A stretch of DNA of 27,812 nt from CAWGCA01 sp963820955 (GCA_963820955.1 CAWGCA010000015.1:1-27812), one strand, 5' to 3'; shown: positions 1 to 6,625, counted from the first letter of the stretch. The notes: generated from the letters alone by a model not told the origin. A program made the numbers and translations.

Positions 1-152
1 TCCTGTTCGTCGGTGGGGGTACGGTCGCCCTGGCCGAGGATATCGCCAACTGGTTTCCGAACCAGACAATCGCCGAGCATCCGGCCTTTGCCAATGCACG
101 GGGCATGCTGAAATACCTGCGCTATGTCTGCGAGGCATCGGATGCCGCCTGA
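1..152 (+). CDS. C-terminal end of a ParM/Alp-like actin ATPase
   Basis: The open frame runs in from the left edge and stops with TGA at 150-152, leaving about 49 residues. The visible part starts with a glycine-rich LFVGGGTVALAED turn and continues through a stretch containing FANARGMLKYLRYV. That pairing of a VGGG nucleotide-contact loop with a terminal FANARG-x-LKY motif is typical of the C-terminus of ParM/StbA and other actin-like plasmid-segregation ATPases, which form filaments that move DNA copies apart. Such genes occur in ICEs next to DUF3577. The catalytic N-terminal half lies outside the window, so the call rests on the tail alone. Confidence 0.6.
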   Translation, partial: LFVGGGTVALAEDIANWFPNQTIAEHPAFANARGMLKYLRYVCEASDAA

Positions 153-170
153 TGTAATTTGGATCAATGT

Positions 171-364
171 TTTATACGTGGTCACTGCGGACTCAGTGGC
201 AAACAGGCACCTTCGGACCGTGTAACAGGTGCAGCGACACAATGTCGCCGGTCCACCTTCAAGGGAACGGAATAATAGACACCGTTTCCATCACCCTGCC
301 GGGTAAGCCTTCCCGTCAGGGATGTGCTTGTTCCGGACGAAACCAACCCGATGGAGAAAGCGCT
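171..364 (+). promoter_or_regulatory. Structured 5' leader of the DUF3577 gene
   Basis: The 210-base gap upstream of the DUF3577 gene is packed with hairpins. CACTG 183-187 pairs with CAGTG 194-198. GGACCG 215-220 pairs with CGGTCC 249-254 and encloses a second perfect stem, GCGACA 234-239 with TGTCGC 243-248. CCCTG 294-298 pairs with CAGGG 317-321. The first hairpin and its flanks recur almost exactly upstream of the recombinase at 17975-18000. Conserved leaders of this sort (the published radC RNA motif) are known upstream of DNA-binding genes on mobile elements; assignment to that motif is inference. Confidence 0.5.
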
Positions 365-769
365 ATGTCCAACAACGAAAGTTCCAAGTATTTCGACCTT
401 CATACCACTGGTATCGGTTATCTCAACCGCATCCGGGAAGTGACGCCCAAGGAGGGACATCCCTTTCTGAGTGTCACCATCGCTGCGCTTTGGGGCAGTG
501 TCGACAACGCCCAGTACACCCATTTCGAGTGTCGCGTGTCCGGCCGGCAAGCACAGGAGGTTGTGCGTCAGGTCGAGCCGGCCCTCGGGGGCAAGTTGAA
601 GGTGCTGATCGGGTTCACGCTCAGTGACCTGTATGCAGAGGCCTTCACCTTCAAGAGCGGTGACAAGGCCGGCGAGACCGGTGTCAGCCTCAAGGCTCGG
701 CTGTTGCGTGTGTCCTGGGCAAAGGTCGACGGCCAGCCGTTCTATAAGGAGCAGGAGCACGCTGCGTAA
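365..769 (+). CDS. DUF3577 (STY4534-type) ICE protein
   Basis: This 134-residue protein begins MSNNESSKYFDLHTTGIGYL and matches the DUF3577/STY4534 family, which is found almost only in ICEs and genomic islands next to ssb, topB and radC. Visible family features are the N-terminal GIGYLNRIREV strand, the central HFECRVSG segment and the DLYAEAFTFKSG segment; the overall look is of a small OB-fold-like protein, although its biochemical role is not established. ATG at 365 is chosen over an upstream in-frame start because a GGAG-type ribosome site lies just before it and the family begins here. A structured leader precedes it and radC follows after 96 bases. Confidence 0.85.
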   Translation: MSNNESSKYFDLHTTGIGYLNRIREVTPKEGHPFLSVTIAALWGSVDNAQYTHFECRVSGRQAQEVVRQVEPALGGKLKVLIGFTLSDLYAEAFTFKSGDKAGETGVSLKARLLRVSWAKVDGQPFYKEQEHAA

Positions 770-865
770 CTTCACACCCGCCGGGTAACTCGTTATCCGG
801 CGCACTTCCACCCTCGGGGGATCATTCCCCCTGGGACTGGATCTCCCAACTTATCAAGGAGATCA
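770..865 (+). promoter_or_regulatory. Hairpin leader of radC
   Basis: Two strong hairpins fill the DUF3577-radC gap. CGCCGG 779-784 pairs with CCGGCG 797-802, with further pairing inside the loop (TAAC with GTTA). GGGGGA 816-821 pairs with TCCCCC 826-831. No T-run follows either stem, so they look like a structured untranslated leader or mRNA processing sites rather than terminators. An AAGGAG-like ribosome site at about 855-862 precedes the ATG at 866. Position and style fit the published radC RNA motif, but this was not tested with a covariance model. Confidence 0.45.
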
Positions 866-1379
866 ATGATGACAATCCAGAAATCCCGCGTACGGGGACC
901 ATGAAAGACCGTTTCTGCGGTCTTTCCAGACGAACTCAACGACGAGGAGAAACAATCATTGACGGCCTGGCACTGACGCTGTTGGCGGAAAGCCACCGGC
1001 CGGGAAAGCGCTGGATAGCCCGGAGGAGACGCGCAGTTATTTGCGCCTCCGACTGGCTGAGTACAAGAACGAGGTGTTCGGATGTGTGTTCCTTGATCAG
1101 CGTCATCGGATCATCGAAATGACGGAGCTGTTCCAGGGCACCATCGATGGGGCTTCGGTCCATCCGCGGGTGGTGGTACAGAAGGCTCTGGAATTCAATT
1201 CCGCCGCAATTCTACTGTTCCATAATCATCCGTCCGGGGTCGCCGAACCCAGTCATGCGGATGAAGCGATTACCCGTCGCCTGAAAGAGGCACTTGCCCT
1301 CATCGATGTGCGGGTCCTTGATCATTTCGTCGTCACGGTCGGTGAGAGTATTTCTTTTGCCGAACGCAATTTACTTTAA
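866..1379 (+). pseudogene. radC: RadC-family JAB-domain protein, frameshifted
   Basis: ICE-type RadC proteins are about 165 residues. Here the family sequence is spread over three frames: MTIQKSRVRGP then SAVFPDELND in the frame of ATG 866 (interrupted by TGA at 902-904), IIDGLALTLLAES in the next frame from about 950, and LDSPEETRSYLRLRLAEYKNE onward in a third frame from about 1005. Both frame changes fit loss of one base. The C-terminal JAB/MPN metal-binding domain is continuous and holds the HNHPSG motif and the closing SFAERNLL. RadC's molecular role is unclear; ICE copies are common accessory genes. The N-terminal breaks may be real or sequencing errors. The longest intact part is 1041-1379. 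Confidence 0.8.
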
Positions 1380-1399
1380 CGGTCATAACTTTTCACAAA

Positions 1400-1433
1400 C
1401 CCTGCCGGGAAAGCACCCTCTGTCCCGGCAGGG
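1400..1433 (+). promoter_or_regulatory. 10-bp perfect hairpin upstream of the DUF6573 gene
   Basis: CCCTGCCGGG at 1400-1409 pairs perfectly with CCCGGCAGGG at 1424-1433 around a 14-base loop. It lacks a T-run, and AAGGAGGTGTG follows directly, a near-copy of the stretch at 18196-18205 in the recombinase leader. The same CCCTGCCGGG arm appears in the DUF3577 leader at 294-303. It is best read as part of a shared leader-RNA design; it could also serve as an mRNA stability element. Confidence 0.45.
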
Positions 1434-1476
1434 AAGGAGGTGTGATTCGGCATCTTTCCACAAAAGGAGAAAGAAC

Positions 1477-1904
1477 ATGTCTAATACCTTAATAAACCGT
1501 ACCGATGAATCCTTTTTCGGTGAAGTAATTTCCACCTATACCCGTGCCCAGGCCATCGAGGATGGCGTGCTCGATGATGCAGGTCCTTGGCTAAGGAAGT
1601 CGGGTTCACAAGACACGTGGCACTGACATCAGCCGTTTGGGCTGATTGCGTCGCATGGACCGATGAGGACAGCGAGGCACAGGGTCATCAGGATCAATCA
1701 GGGAGGCTCTATGATGTCTTATTCACGGCGGCTTTTGCCATTCGAACCAGTACTGGTGCCGGTGACCGATTGTTGTTCGACCTCCATAGGGTCCCCCGGG
1801 ATGGGCACTCTACAGAAGCTCAATCCACGACATTGAAACTGATCATTGGGCCGGGCGATGTGGGTGAGCCGGTCATGACTATTCTTTTACCGAATGAGGA
1901 CTGA
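1477..1904 (+). pseudogene. DUF6573-like ICE protein, one frameshift
   Basis: The N-terminal part, from ATG at 1477, reads MSNTLINRTDESFFGEVIST and continues through YTRAQAIEDGVLDDAGP; the rest continues in the next frame from about 1590 (LAKEVGFTRHVALTSAVWAD, then WTDEDSEAQ). Joined, they make about 142 residues with the layout of DUF6573 proteins, small ICE/plasmid proteins of unknown role. The break sits at GGTCCTTGG, where family members read GPLA; restoring one C to the CC run repairs the frame, so a homopolymer deletion is the simplest explanation. AAAGGAG lies just before the start codon. A strong terminator follows 31 bases after the stop. Confidence 0.7.
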
Positions 1905-1935
1905 AAACAGCCGGAATGCGTCGGCATCTCCCCCT

Positions 1936-1959
1936 GGCCGCGGGTGAAAGCGGCCTTTT
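1936..1959 (+). terminator. Rho-independent terminator closing the left ICE block
   Basis: GGCCGC 1936-1941 pairs perfectly with GCGGCC 1950-1955 and is followed directly by TTTT at 1956-1959. It ends the DUF3577-radC-DUF6573 block and marks the boundary to the minus-strand cargo genes. Confidence 0.75.
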
Positions 1960-2129
1960 CTAAACCAAAATACGATGGCGTTGGCTGTGCCAGCTCACGA
2001 TCCTGGTATTTTCATGGCGTAGAAGATCTCTCCAGGCTTTCGCGTACAAGAGAGTCCGACTTATTCGTTTCGAACTGATTTATCGACCAGACTTATCAGG
2101 ATCATCTTGTCTTCCATATGCTTATTTAG

Positions 2130-2167
2130 GCCTGACGTCAGGCATCAGCAATGGCGCGTAGCGCCAT
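2130..2167. repeat. Two adjacent perfect palindromes
   Basis: GCCTGACGTCAGGC at 2130-2143 is a perfect 14-base palindrome. Seven bases later ATGGCGC 2151-2157 pairs with GCGCCAT 2161-2167. They sit just past the 3' end of the minus-strand gene ending at 2184. There is no T-run in either direction, so a terminator role is doubtful; a protein-binding site or a cassette-boundary remnant is possible. The remaining DNA between 1960 and 2129 shows no convincing gene or signal. Confidence 0.4.
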
Positions 2168-2183
2168 CCAATGTATGCCATTG

Positions 2184-2636
2184 TTAATCCTTTTCACGGA
2201 TGGCACGGACATCTGATAGAACTTCTTTGTACAGTGAAATCATTCTATTTACCTCGTCAGGCTTTTTTTCATCCGTTTTTGCGATCTCCACAGCCCTTTG
2301 TGCCAGAGTACCTGTTTTAGTTAGATCTCCGAGACGGCATTCGGCCTCGATTAGAAGTTGCAAGTAGTCGCGCTGGTCATATTTCGAGATCGGACCTTTG
2401 AGAGGCCCTGAAACCGCCAGATGAACAGTCTTTGGGTTGTCCGCATCGGCTATTGCATTCCGAGTCCGCACTTCGATCTCAAGCAGAAGGTCTTCGATTT
2501 CCGAACGAGCAGCAGCCTTCCGGCTTGAAGACTCTTTCCAGATAAGAAACACCTTAGATAGACCCGCCAGCAGAACGGAAGAGAGTACCCAGAGACCAAA
2601 ATTGCTGTTCAAGAATTGCCATACTGACATAGTCAT
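2184..2636 (-). CDS. Membrane-anchored protein of unknown function
   Basis: The 150-residue product is not recognised. Residues about 12-32 form one hydrophobic segment (FGLWVLSSVLLAGLSKVFLI), followed by a basic stretch KESSSRKAAAR, so a single N-terminal membrane anchor with a cytoplasmic helical body is likely. The rest is rich in charged helices (EIEDLLLEIEVRTRNAIADA and later segments) resembling TPR-like or coiled-coil packing, without catalytic motifs. The ATG lies 33 bases downstream of a candidate attC right-hand core (GTTGGAT on the minus strand), as in integron cassettes. Base composition is AT-richer than the ICE backbone, suggesting separate acquisition. Confidence 0.6.
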   Translation of the reverse strand: MTMSVWQFLNSNFGLWVLSSVLLAGLSKVFLIWKESSSRKAAARSEIEDLLLEIEVRTRNAIADADNPKTVHLAVSGPLKGPISKYDQRDYLQLLIEAECRLGDLTKTGTLAQRAVEIAKTDEKKPDEVNRMISLYKEVLSDVRAIREKD

Positions 2637-2668
2637 AGTTTCCTTGTAACAAGGGCTAACGGGTGACT

Positions 2669-2743
2669 ATCCAACGAGCCCAAGTATTGGGATATGCTGC
2701 ACACTTAAATATCGTAATATGCCGCAGAATGATTGAGTTGGGT
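2669..2743 (-). repeat. Candidate attC recombination site 2
   Basis: Read on the minus strand, the stretch begins ACCCAAC (2743-2737), matching the attC R'' consensus RYYYAAC, and ends GTTGGAT (2675-2669), matching R' GTTRRRY. The two cores are complementary at six of seven positions. Inner pairing is weak: CAAGTATT 2680-2687 can pair imperfectly with AATGATTG 2729-2736. The 75-base length is in the attC range. It lies between two same-strand genes, just ahead of the start of one. Support is by consensus and position only. Confidence 0.4.
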
Positions 2744-2913
2744 AGCCTTGGATGTGGGTGGTGAATGCCTTCTTAGGCAAGAAACTGTCGTTCCAGTCGC
2801 CTCCGCTGACCCGCAGCAGTGGGTCGACTCAAGAAGTCTGTAATCCCATCAAATCCCTGCCATTCCCGACTGCCTGGATTAACCACCTCATCACCCCCTC
2901 AGTGCATTTCCAT

Positions 2914-3237
2914 CTACGCAGTGGCTTCATCTACTGCCACGCTGCCGTGTTCTTGATAGGTCCTCACAGCACTGTCCATCAAACTCTTGGAATCTTCCAC
3001 GGTGGTGCAGGTTGAACAGAAAAAACAAATCGTATAATCATCAGACGCTCTGAGAATCACTGTTGCTGCTGCAGGTTCCTCAGCTGGAAGTAGATCACCG
3101 CAGCAAGCACAAGAAGCACCAGGGACAAGGCCCAGTTCTATGGCGGTGGCAATGCGGATGATGTTGGTGGAGATATTCGGGGAAACTTTGGCGGCCAGTT
3201 TGGTCGGCTCATCGAAAAAGATATGGACGTTGGACAT
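2914..3237 (-). CDS. Small cysteine-rich protein, putative zinc ribbon
   Basis: The family of this 107-residue protein is not recognised. The N-terminus (MSNVHIFFDEPTKLAAKVSP) is followed by a helical NIIRIATAIELGLVPGASCA segment. Two cysteine clusters, CACCGD (residues about 43-48) and CFFCSTC (about 71-77), are spaced like the knuckles of a zinc ribbon, so a metal-stabilised fold is inferred. There is no signal peptide or membrane segment. The gene lies between two candidate attC sites on the same strand, and its ATG is 24 bases downstream of the site-1 core, which is the organisation of an integron gene cassette. No function can be assigned. Confidence 0.6.
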   Translation of the reverse strand: MSNVHIFFDEPTKLAAKVSPNISTNIIRIATAIELGLVPGASCACCGDLLPAEEPAAATVILRASDDYTICFFCSTCTTVEDSKSLMDSAVRTYQEHGSVAVDEATA

Positions 3238-3261
3238 GAAGAGGTCTCCGTTTTAGCTGAG

Positions 3262-3357
3262 ATTTAACGCCCCGCAATCGGATCAAATCGGGCGAAGTGG
3301 GAATTAGACGGTTTTCTTGTCTGACGTGTACGGTTATCCGACGAGCGGTAGTTGGAT
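3262..3357 (-). repeat. Candidate attC recombination site 1
   Basis: On the minus strand the site runs from ATCCAAC (3357-3351, R'' consensus RYYYAAC) to GTTAAAT (3268-3262, R' consensus GTTRRRY). Inside the cores, CCGC 3270-3274 pairs with GCGG 3345-3348 and TCGGAT 3277-3282 pairs with ATCCGA 3336-3341; the unpaired AA and CGA between them give the asymmetric bulges expected of an attC stem. Length is 96 bases. It lies 48 bases past the stop of the DUF6988-like gene and 24 bases before the next start, the usual cassette spacing. Confidence 0.5.
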
Positions 3358-3405
3358 CCCACTCACTGGTGCTGAGACATTACGAAATGGGTCTTGTTCT
3401 GAATC

Positions 3406-4026
3406 TTATCGTTTTATCTCTGGTAAACAATCCAAAAAATCTGATTGGATTTTCGTAATTTTCCCTGACTGGGATTTGTCACCCGATAATATAACAACCA
3501 GCATACCGACCATAACGGACAAACCATTTGATGATTTCAGTACCTGATCAAGCAATGGTGGAGGGTAACCCCTACTGTGCCGGTGTGCTGCATGGATTCC
3601 ACCGTGAACATAAGAGCTGAGAGGCTTCCAGGAGTATTCCTTAAACTCGATCAGCTTTTCAAATGGATCCTTTGGAGCTTTGTTATCAAGATCTTCTAGC
3701 ATTTTACTGAGCATAGGGAGTTTGTCTGCTTTCTTCGGGCCATCTTTCCCCAGCTCATTCATTAGCTTTGAAATAGACGGGGCAGTGGCAGCATACAAGA
3801 GCCACATAGCTCTGACAAAAGACTCGTACTGAAGCCGGATAAGACCTATTGCCGATGTGAAATTTCCGGTAGCTAAAAGAATTTTCACGCTTTCAGCATG
3901 TTCGAAAGCCACACTACACATGATCTTGCTCGATATTATGCGGTCGGAATCATTATACGGCGGTAACTCAAGAAACTTGGTTAAAACGTTTTCCAATTCC
4001 GCTGAACGTTGCAGTATCTCGTTAAT
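3406..4026 (-). CDS. DUF6988-like protein, probable ATT start
   Basis: The 206-residue product resembles DUF6988 proteins: a helical N-terminus, a central LQYESFVRAMWLLYAAT helix, and a SYVHGGIHAAHRH motif at about two thirds of the length. Their function is unknown; related AbiV/HEPN-like helical proteins are often linked to defence islands, which is only suggestive here. No ATG, GTG or TTG sits at the expected N-terminus. ATT at 4026-4024 is in frame, gives INEILQRSAELE, and has AGGAG (4034-4038) seven bases ahead, so an ATT start or a mutated ATG is likely. The first conventional start is TTG at 3996, which would cut off ten residues. Confidence 0.6.
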   Translation of the reverse strand: MNEILQRSAELENVLTKFLELPPYNDSDRIISSKIMCSVAFEHAESVKILLATGNFTSAIGLIRLQYESFVRAMWLLYAATAPSISKLMNELGKDGPKKADKLPMLSKMLEDLDNKAPKDPFEKLIEFKEYSWKPLSSYVHGGIHAAHRHSRGYPPPLLDQVLKSSNGLSVMVGMLVVILSGDKSQSGKITKIQSDFLDCLPEIKR

Positions 4027-4101
4027 ATTCTTACTCCTGCGGGACTCGTAGAAACTAAGCTAAAAGGACAATAACTTGGTAGCGGAAATCAATCGTTATC
4101 A

Positions 4102-4125
4102 TGAAGAAACCCCGCCGAAGCGGGG
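4102..4125 (-). terminator. csrA terminator
   Basis: On the minus strand CCCCGC, a TTCG tetraloop and GCGGGG form a perfect stem (4110-4125) followed by TTTCTTCAT. It lies 9 bases past the csrA stop codon and should end the csrA transcript before the DUF6988-like gene, so csrA is a separate unit. Confidence 0.85.
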
Positions 4126-4134
4126 CGCCTGACT

Positions 4135-4308
4135 CTAGGCCACCTCTTCCTCGGTTTTCCGCTCGTACACCTCTTCCCGATGAACTGAAATCTCCTTCGG
4201 TGCGGAAATACCGACCCGAATTTGGTTGCCTTGATCGTCGAGGATTATGACTTCGATGTCGTCACCAATGCGGATGGATTCTCCTGGTCTCCGTGTGAGT
4301 ATCAGCAT
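4135..4308 (-). CDS. csrA: CsrA/RsmA family mRNA-binding regulator
   Basis: This 57-residue protein is plainly CsrA. It starts MLILTRRPGESIRIGDDIEV and continues with IRVGISAPKEISVHREEVYERK. The RNA-contact residues of the family, L4 and R44, and the GI-x-AP turn are present, and the length is close to the usual 60-65. CsrA dimers bind GGA-containing hairpins in mRNA leaders to block or stabilise translation, controlling carbon storage, motility and virulence. GGGAG stands seven bases before ATG at 4308. Paralogues carried on mobile elements are known (for example in Legionella ICEs), where they tune host or element genes; its targets here are unknown. Confidence 0.93.
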   Translation of the reverse strand: MLILTRRPGESIRIGDDIEVIILDDQGNQIRVGISAPKEISVHREEVYERKTEEEVA

Positions 4309-4416
4309 ATATAGTCTCCCTTTCCTTGCTGAATAATTAGGAAATAAAAGACTACCATATTTCTGCTTAGTAGTGGATTCCTGAGTGTTTTAGTGTGATG
4401 ACAAAAAACGACCCAT

Positions 4417-4498
4417 AGTTGCCGGTCACCGTGGGTGCCCGGAATGACTTCCTTGTACTGAAAGCAGTCATTCCACGCCCGGGCACTGGACGGCAACT
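4417..4498. repeat. Imperfect long palindrome, REP-like
   Basis: The left arm (from AGTTGCCG, 4417-4424, through GTGCCCGG to AATGACT) is repeated inverted in the right arm (AGTCATT, CCGGGCAC and CGGCAACT, ending 4498). The arms of about 32 bases carry small offsets and surround a 16-base centre. This structure is like intergenic REP/BIME or small MITE-type palindromes. It sits between csrA and tetR. Apart from it, nothing is seen between 4309 and 4542. Confidence 0.5.
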
Positions 4499-4542
4499 TT
4501 CGACCGTGCATGGGAATTCAGTTAATGAATCGTCCATGCTTG

Positions 4543-5100
4543 TCACTGTTCCGGCGCAGTTAATATTTCATGTTTCAGCTTTATATATTCCTTTCGCTTT
4601 GCCATGGAGTCCGGGATCAGTGTCGACTCGCCCATCATGTAGACCGCCATCATGCGTCCCCTGATTTCAGCTTGCTCCCTGGAAAATCCGGCCTCAGAGA
4701 ACATCCAGGCCGCAGTTGAAAAGCGTCTCTTAAGCACCCGTTTGAAAACGTGGCTGGCGCTGGCATCCGTCTGAGCCCATTGCCAAATTGGCAGATCGTA
4801 ACGCGCAAGGCCCTTGGACATGACGGTATTCATGAGATCCAAAATGCGCTTGGCAGGCGGGCCTGGATGGCGCTTTGCGGCGTCAAGGGCTACATTCGTC
4901 ATTTCGTGTTCCCAGTATTCAAGCATCGCTTCGAGGAGTTCACGTCGATTCTTGAAGTGCCAGTAGAAACTACCAGTCGTTACCCCCAGCTGTTCGGCCA
5001 GGGGCGCAACCTTTACGGTGTCGATACCTGCCGTGCACTGGTTTAGTGCGGCCTTCAGCCAGTCGTCACGGGCCAATTGCATCCGCTTTCCCTGAACCAT
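4543..5100 (-). CDS. TetR/AcrR-family repressor
   Basis: This 185-residue protein has an N-terminal TetR DNA-binding domain, with the helix-turn-helix around VKVAPLAEQLGVTTGSFYWHF (residues about 29-49), then a helical ligand-binding half. It is divergent from the metallo-hydrolase gene, and two near-identical palindromes occupy the gap (5099-5112 and 5160-5173), so it most likely represses both itself and the hydrolase until an effector binds. The effector is unknown. The ATG at 5100 lies inside one operator; an internal ATG at 5082 (MQLARDDWL) has a better placed CAGGGA ribosome site and may be the real start. Confidence 0.88.
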   Translation of the reverse strand: MVQGKRMQLARDDWLKAALNQCTAGIDTVKVAPLAEQLGVTTGSFYWHFKNRRELLEAMLEYWEHEMTNVALDAAKRHPGPPAKRILDLMNTVMSKGLARYDLPIWQWAQTDASASHVFKRVLKRRFSTAAWMFSEAGFSREQAEIRGRMMAVYMMGESTLIPDSMAKRKEYIKLKHEILTAPEQ

Positions 5101-5114
5101 AGAGTTCTCTATTG
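5097..5114. promoter_or_regulatory. TetR operator 1
   Basis: CCATAGAGTTCTCTATTG contains the inverted repeat ATAGAG-TT-CTCTAT (5099-5112). It covers the tetR start codon and touches the TTGACC -35 box of the opposite promoter, so repressor binding would block the hydrolase promoter. It shares 15 of 18 positions with operator 2. Confidence 0.7.
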
Positions 5115-5140
5115 ACCTCTCTCTTCTCGCCGTGTTAATT
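5112..5140 (+). promoter_or_regulatory. Promoter of the metallo-hydrolase gene
   Basis: TTGACC (5112-5117) and TTAATT (5135-5140) are separated by 17 bases, a good sigma-70 arrangement, about 90 bases before the hydrolase start. A weaker opposing promoter for tetR (minus strand TTACGA, 17 bases, CATAAT) spans operator 2. These are predictions from base patterns. Confidence 0.5.
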
Positions 5141-5157
5141 AGTCACCCTATTATGAG

Positions 5158-5175
5158 CCATAGAGTACTCAATCG
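5158..5175. promoter_or_regulatory. TetR operator 2
   Basis: CCATAGAGTACTCAATCG holds the near-palindrome ATAGAG-TA-CTCAAT (5160-5173), a second copy of operator 1 placed 61 bases away. It lies in the spacer of the predicted tetR promoter, consistent with autorepression. Confidence 0.7.
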
Positions 5176-5230
5176 TAATACAGGCAAGCAAATGTTCTGC
5201 AAGAAAAGCCATTGACGGAGGATGAGAGTA

Positions 5231-6553
5231 ATGCGCGCAATAAAGAGAATAGTGATGTTGGCATCCATGGCACTTGTCTCACTGATGTTCTACATGGTGG
5301 GTCACCTGGACAGTCGCGAAGGAAGAATGTTCGGATTCCTGGATGAGTCGTTCGCCGCTATGAAGACACCAGAAGTTTCCCCCACACTCGCCAGGGAAAG
5401 GGACACCTATTATCCGAACAGCGAGGATCTAGCCCCGGATGAAATGCGGGTGATCGCCTGCGGGACAGGTATGCCGACTACCCGTGCCGCCCAGGCTGCG
5501 GCCTGCTTCCTTGTCGAGCTCGGCAACGGCGACAAATTCATCTTCGACATCGGCACCGGAGCGGCCGAACGCATCTCGTCCCTGCAGATACCCTACGACT
5601 ACCTCGATAAGATTTTCATTGGACATCTGCACGCGGACCATTTCGGTTCGCTGGGTGAAATGTTCATCGGCGGCGCGCTCATGGGGCGGCAGAAACCGCT
5701 CCGTGTCTGGGGGCCGACCGGTCGCACCCCTGAGCTCGGCACGGCGTATGCCGTGCAGAAGCTGAAGGAGATGTATACGTGGGACCTTGCAGGTCGCGTG
5801 GGTCTCGTCGACTTTCGTGGCTACTCGATCGAGGTCAACGAGTTCGATTACAAGGCCGAGAACGCCGTCATCTATGAGGACAACGGCGTCACCATCCGTT
5901 CGTTTCCCGCGATCCATTCACTCGACGGGCCTGTCAGCTTCAGTCTTGAGTGGAAGGGGCTGAAATTCGTCTTCGGCTCTGATAGTTATCCCAACAAATG
6001 GTTCCTGGAATACGCCAAAGATGCGGATCTGGCCGTACACGAGTGCTTTGTCGCTGCTCCCGATCTCGTCAGGAAGATGCGTTTCACACCAGAGAGCGCC
6101 TTGCTGGTCGGCACCCAGATCCATACCGCCCCGGAGGCCTTTGGAAAGATCATGACGGAGATCCAGCCGCGCATGGCGGTCGCTTATCATTTCTTCAAGG
6201 ACTTTGACACGACGGCAGCTGTCAACGACCGGATTCGGACCACCTATGACGGGCCGCTGAGTCTCGCGGATGACTTCATGGTCTGGAATATCACCAAGGA
6301 CGACATCCGGGTGCGGATGGCCGTCGTGGAGGAGCACACCTGGGCACCGCCCCTGGCGGGCGCCGCTCTGCCTCCTGGTGGAGACGCTGACAGGGAGAAG
6401 TACGGCAAGGAGATGGGCGTTCCTGTCGAATCGTTGGGTTACTCGGACTTTATCAAGGAAGGCCGGTGGGGAGGAGTCGACGAGGTACTCCGTGGGGTCT
6501 ATCAAGAAGCCAGCGATGCGTTAGGTCAGAAGTTCGAGTATCCAGAGAGATAG
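5231..6553 (+). CDS. Metallo-beta-lactamase-fold hydrolase, GntH/RNase Z-like
   Basis: The product is 440 residues from ATG 5231, which has GGAGG nine bases ahead; ATG 5222 abuts that site and is less likely. Residues about 5-22 form a hydrophobic N-terminal anchor or signal, so the enzyme probably acts in the periplasm. The dinuclear metal site of the family is visible: HLHADH at residues 132-137, further His/Asp in FGSDS and VHECF, and YHFF near the end of the core. The best match by look is the RNase Z-like branch that includes proteins named GntH (guanitoxin cluster). The substrate is unknown; the other guanitoxin genes are absent here. The divergent tetR and paired operators point to inducible expression. 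Confidence 0.82.
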   Translation: MRAIKRIVMLASMALVSLMFYMVGHLDSREGRMFGFLDESFAAMKTPEVSPTLARERDTYYPNSEDLAPDEMRVIACGTGMPTTRAAQAAACFLVELGNGDKFIFDIGTGAAERISSLQIPYDYLDKIFIGHLHADHFGSLGEMFIGGALMGRQKPLRVWGPTGRTPELGTAYAVQKLKEMYTWDLAGRVGLVDFRGYSIEVNEFDYKAENAVIYEDNGVTIRSFPAIHSLDGPVSFSLEWKGLKFVFGSDSYPNKWFLEYAKDADLAVHECFVAAPDLVRKMRFTPESALLVGTQIHTAPEAFGKIMTEIQPRMAVAYHFFKDFDTTAAVNDRIRTTYDGPLSLADDFMVWNITKDDIRVRMAVVEEHTWAPPLAGAALPPGGDADREKYGKEMGVPVESLGYSDFIKEGRWGGVDEVLRGVYQEASDALGQKFEYPER

Positions 6554-6571
6554 ACAAGTGGAATCTGACAA

Positions 6572-6625
6572 GCCGATGGAGTCGGTCCGGGAAACACTAA
6601 CGAACTTTCCCGGTCACTCATCGGC
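6572..6625. repeat. Long inverted repeat after the hydrolase gene
   Basis: GCCGATG (6572-6578) and CCGGGAAA (6587-6594) are repeated inverted as TTTCCCGG (6606-6613) and CATCGGC (6619-6625). This makes a two-part stem around an 11-base loop, with unpaired bases between the segments. No T-run follows directly. It may act as a factor-dependent terminator or an mRNA 3' end for the hydrolase transcript. Confidence 0.45.

Noticed and set aside
182..811. Long minus-strand open frame opposite DUF3577
   Set aside because: It mirrors the DUF3577 gene and its leader, has no family look and no ribosome site; the plus-strand gene explains the region.
1960..2183. An attC-like site downstream of the 2184-2636 gene
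   Set aside because: Palindromes are present, but neither core matches the consensus on the required side.
4027..4134. A third attC-like site upstream of the DUF6988-like gene
   Set aside because: No match to the RYYYAAC or GTTRRRY cores was found in the gap to csrA.
4302..4511. Minus-strand 69-residue frame upstream of csrA
   Set aside because: It overlaps the palindrome and the csrA ribosome site and shows no protein-like pattern.
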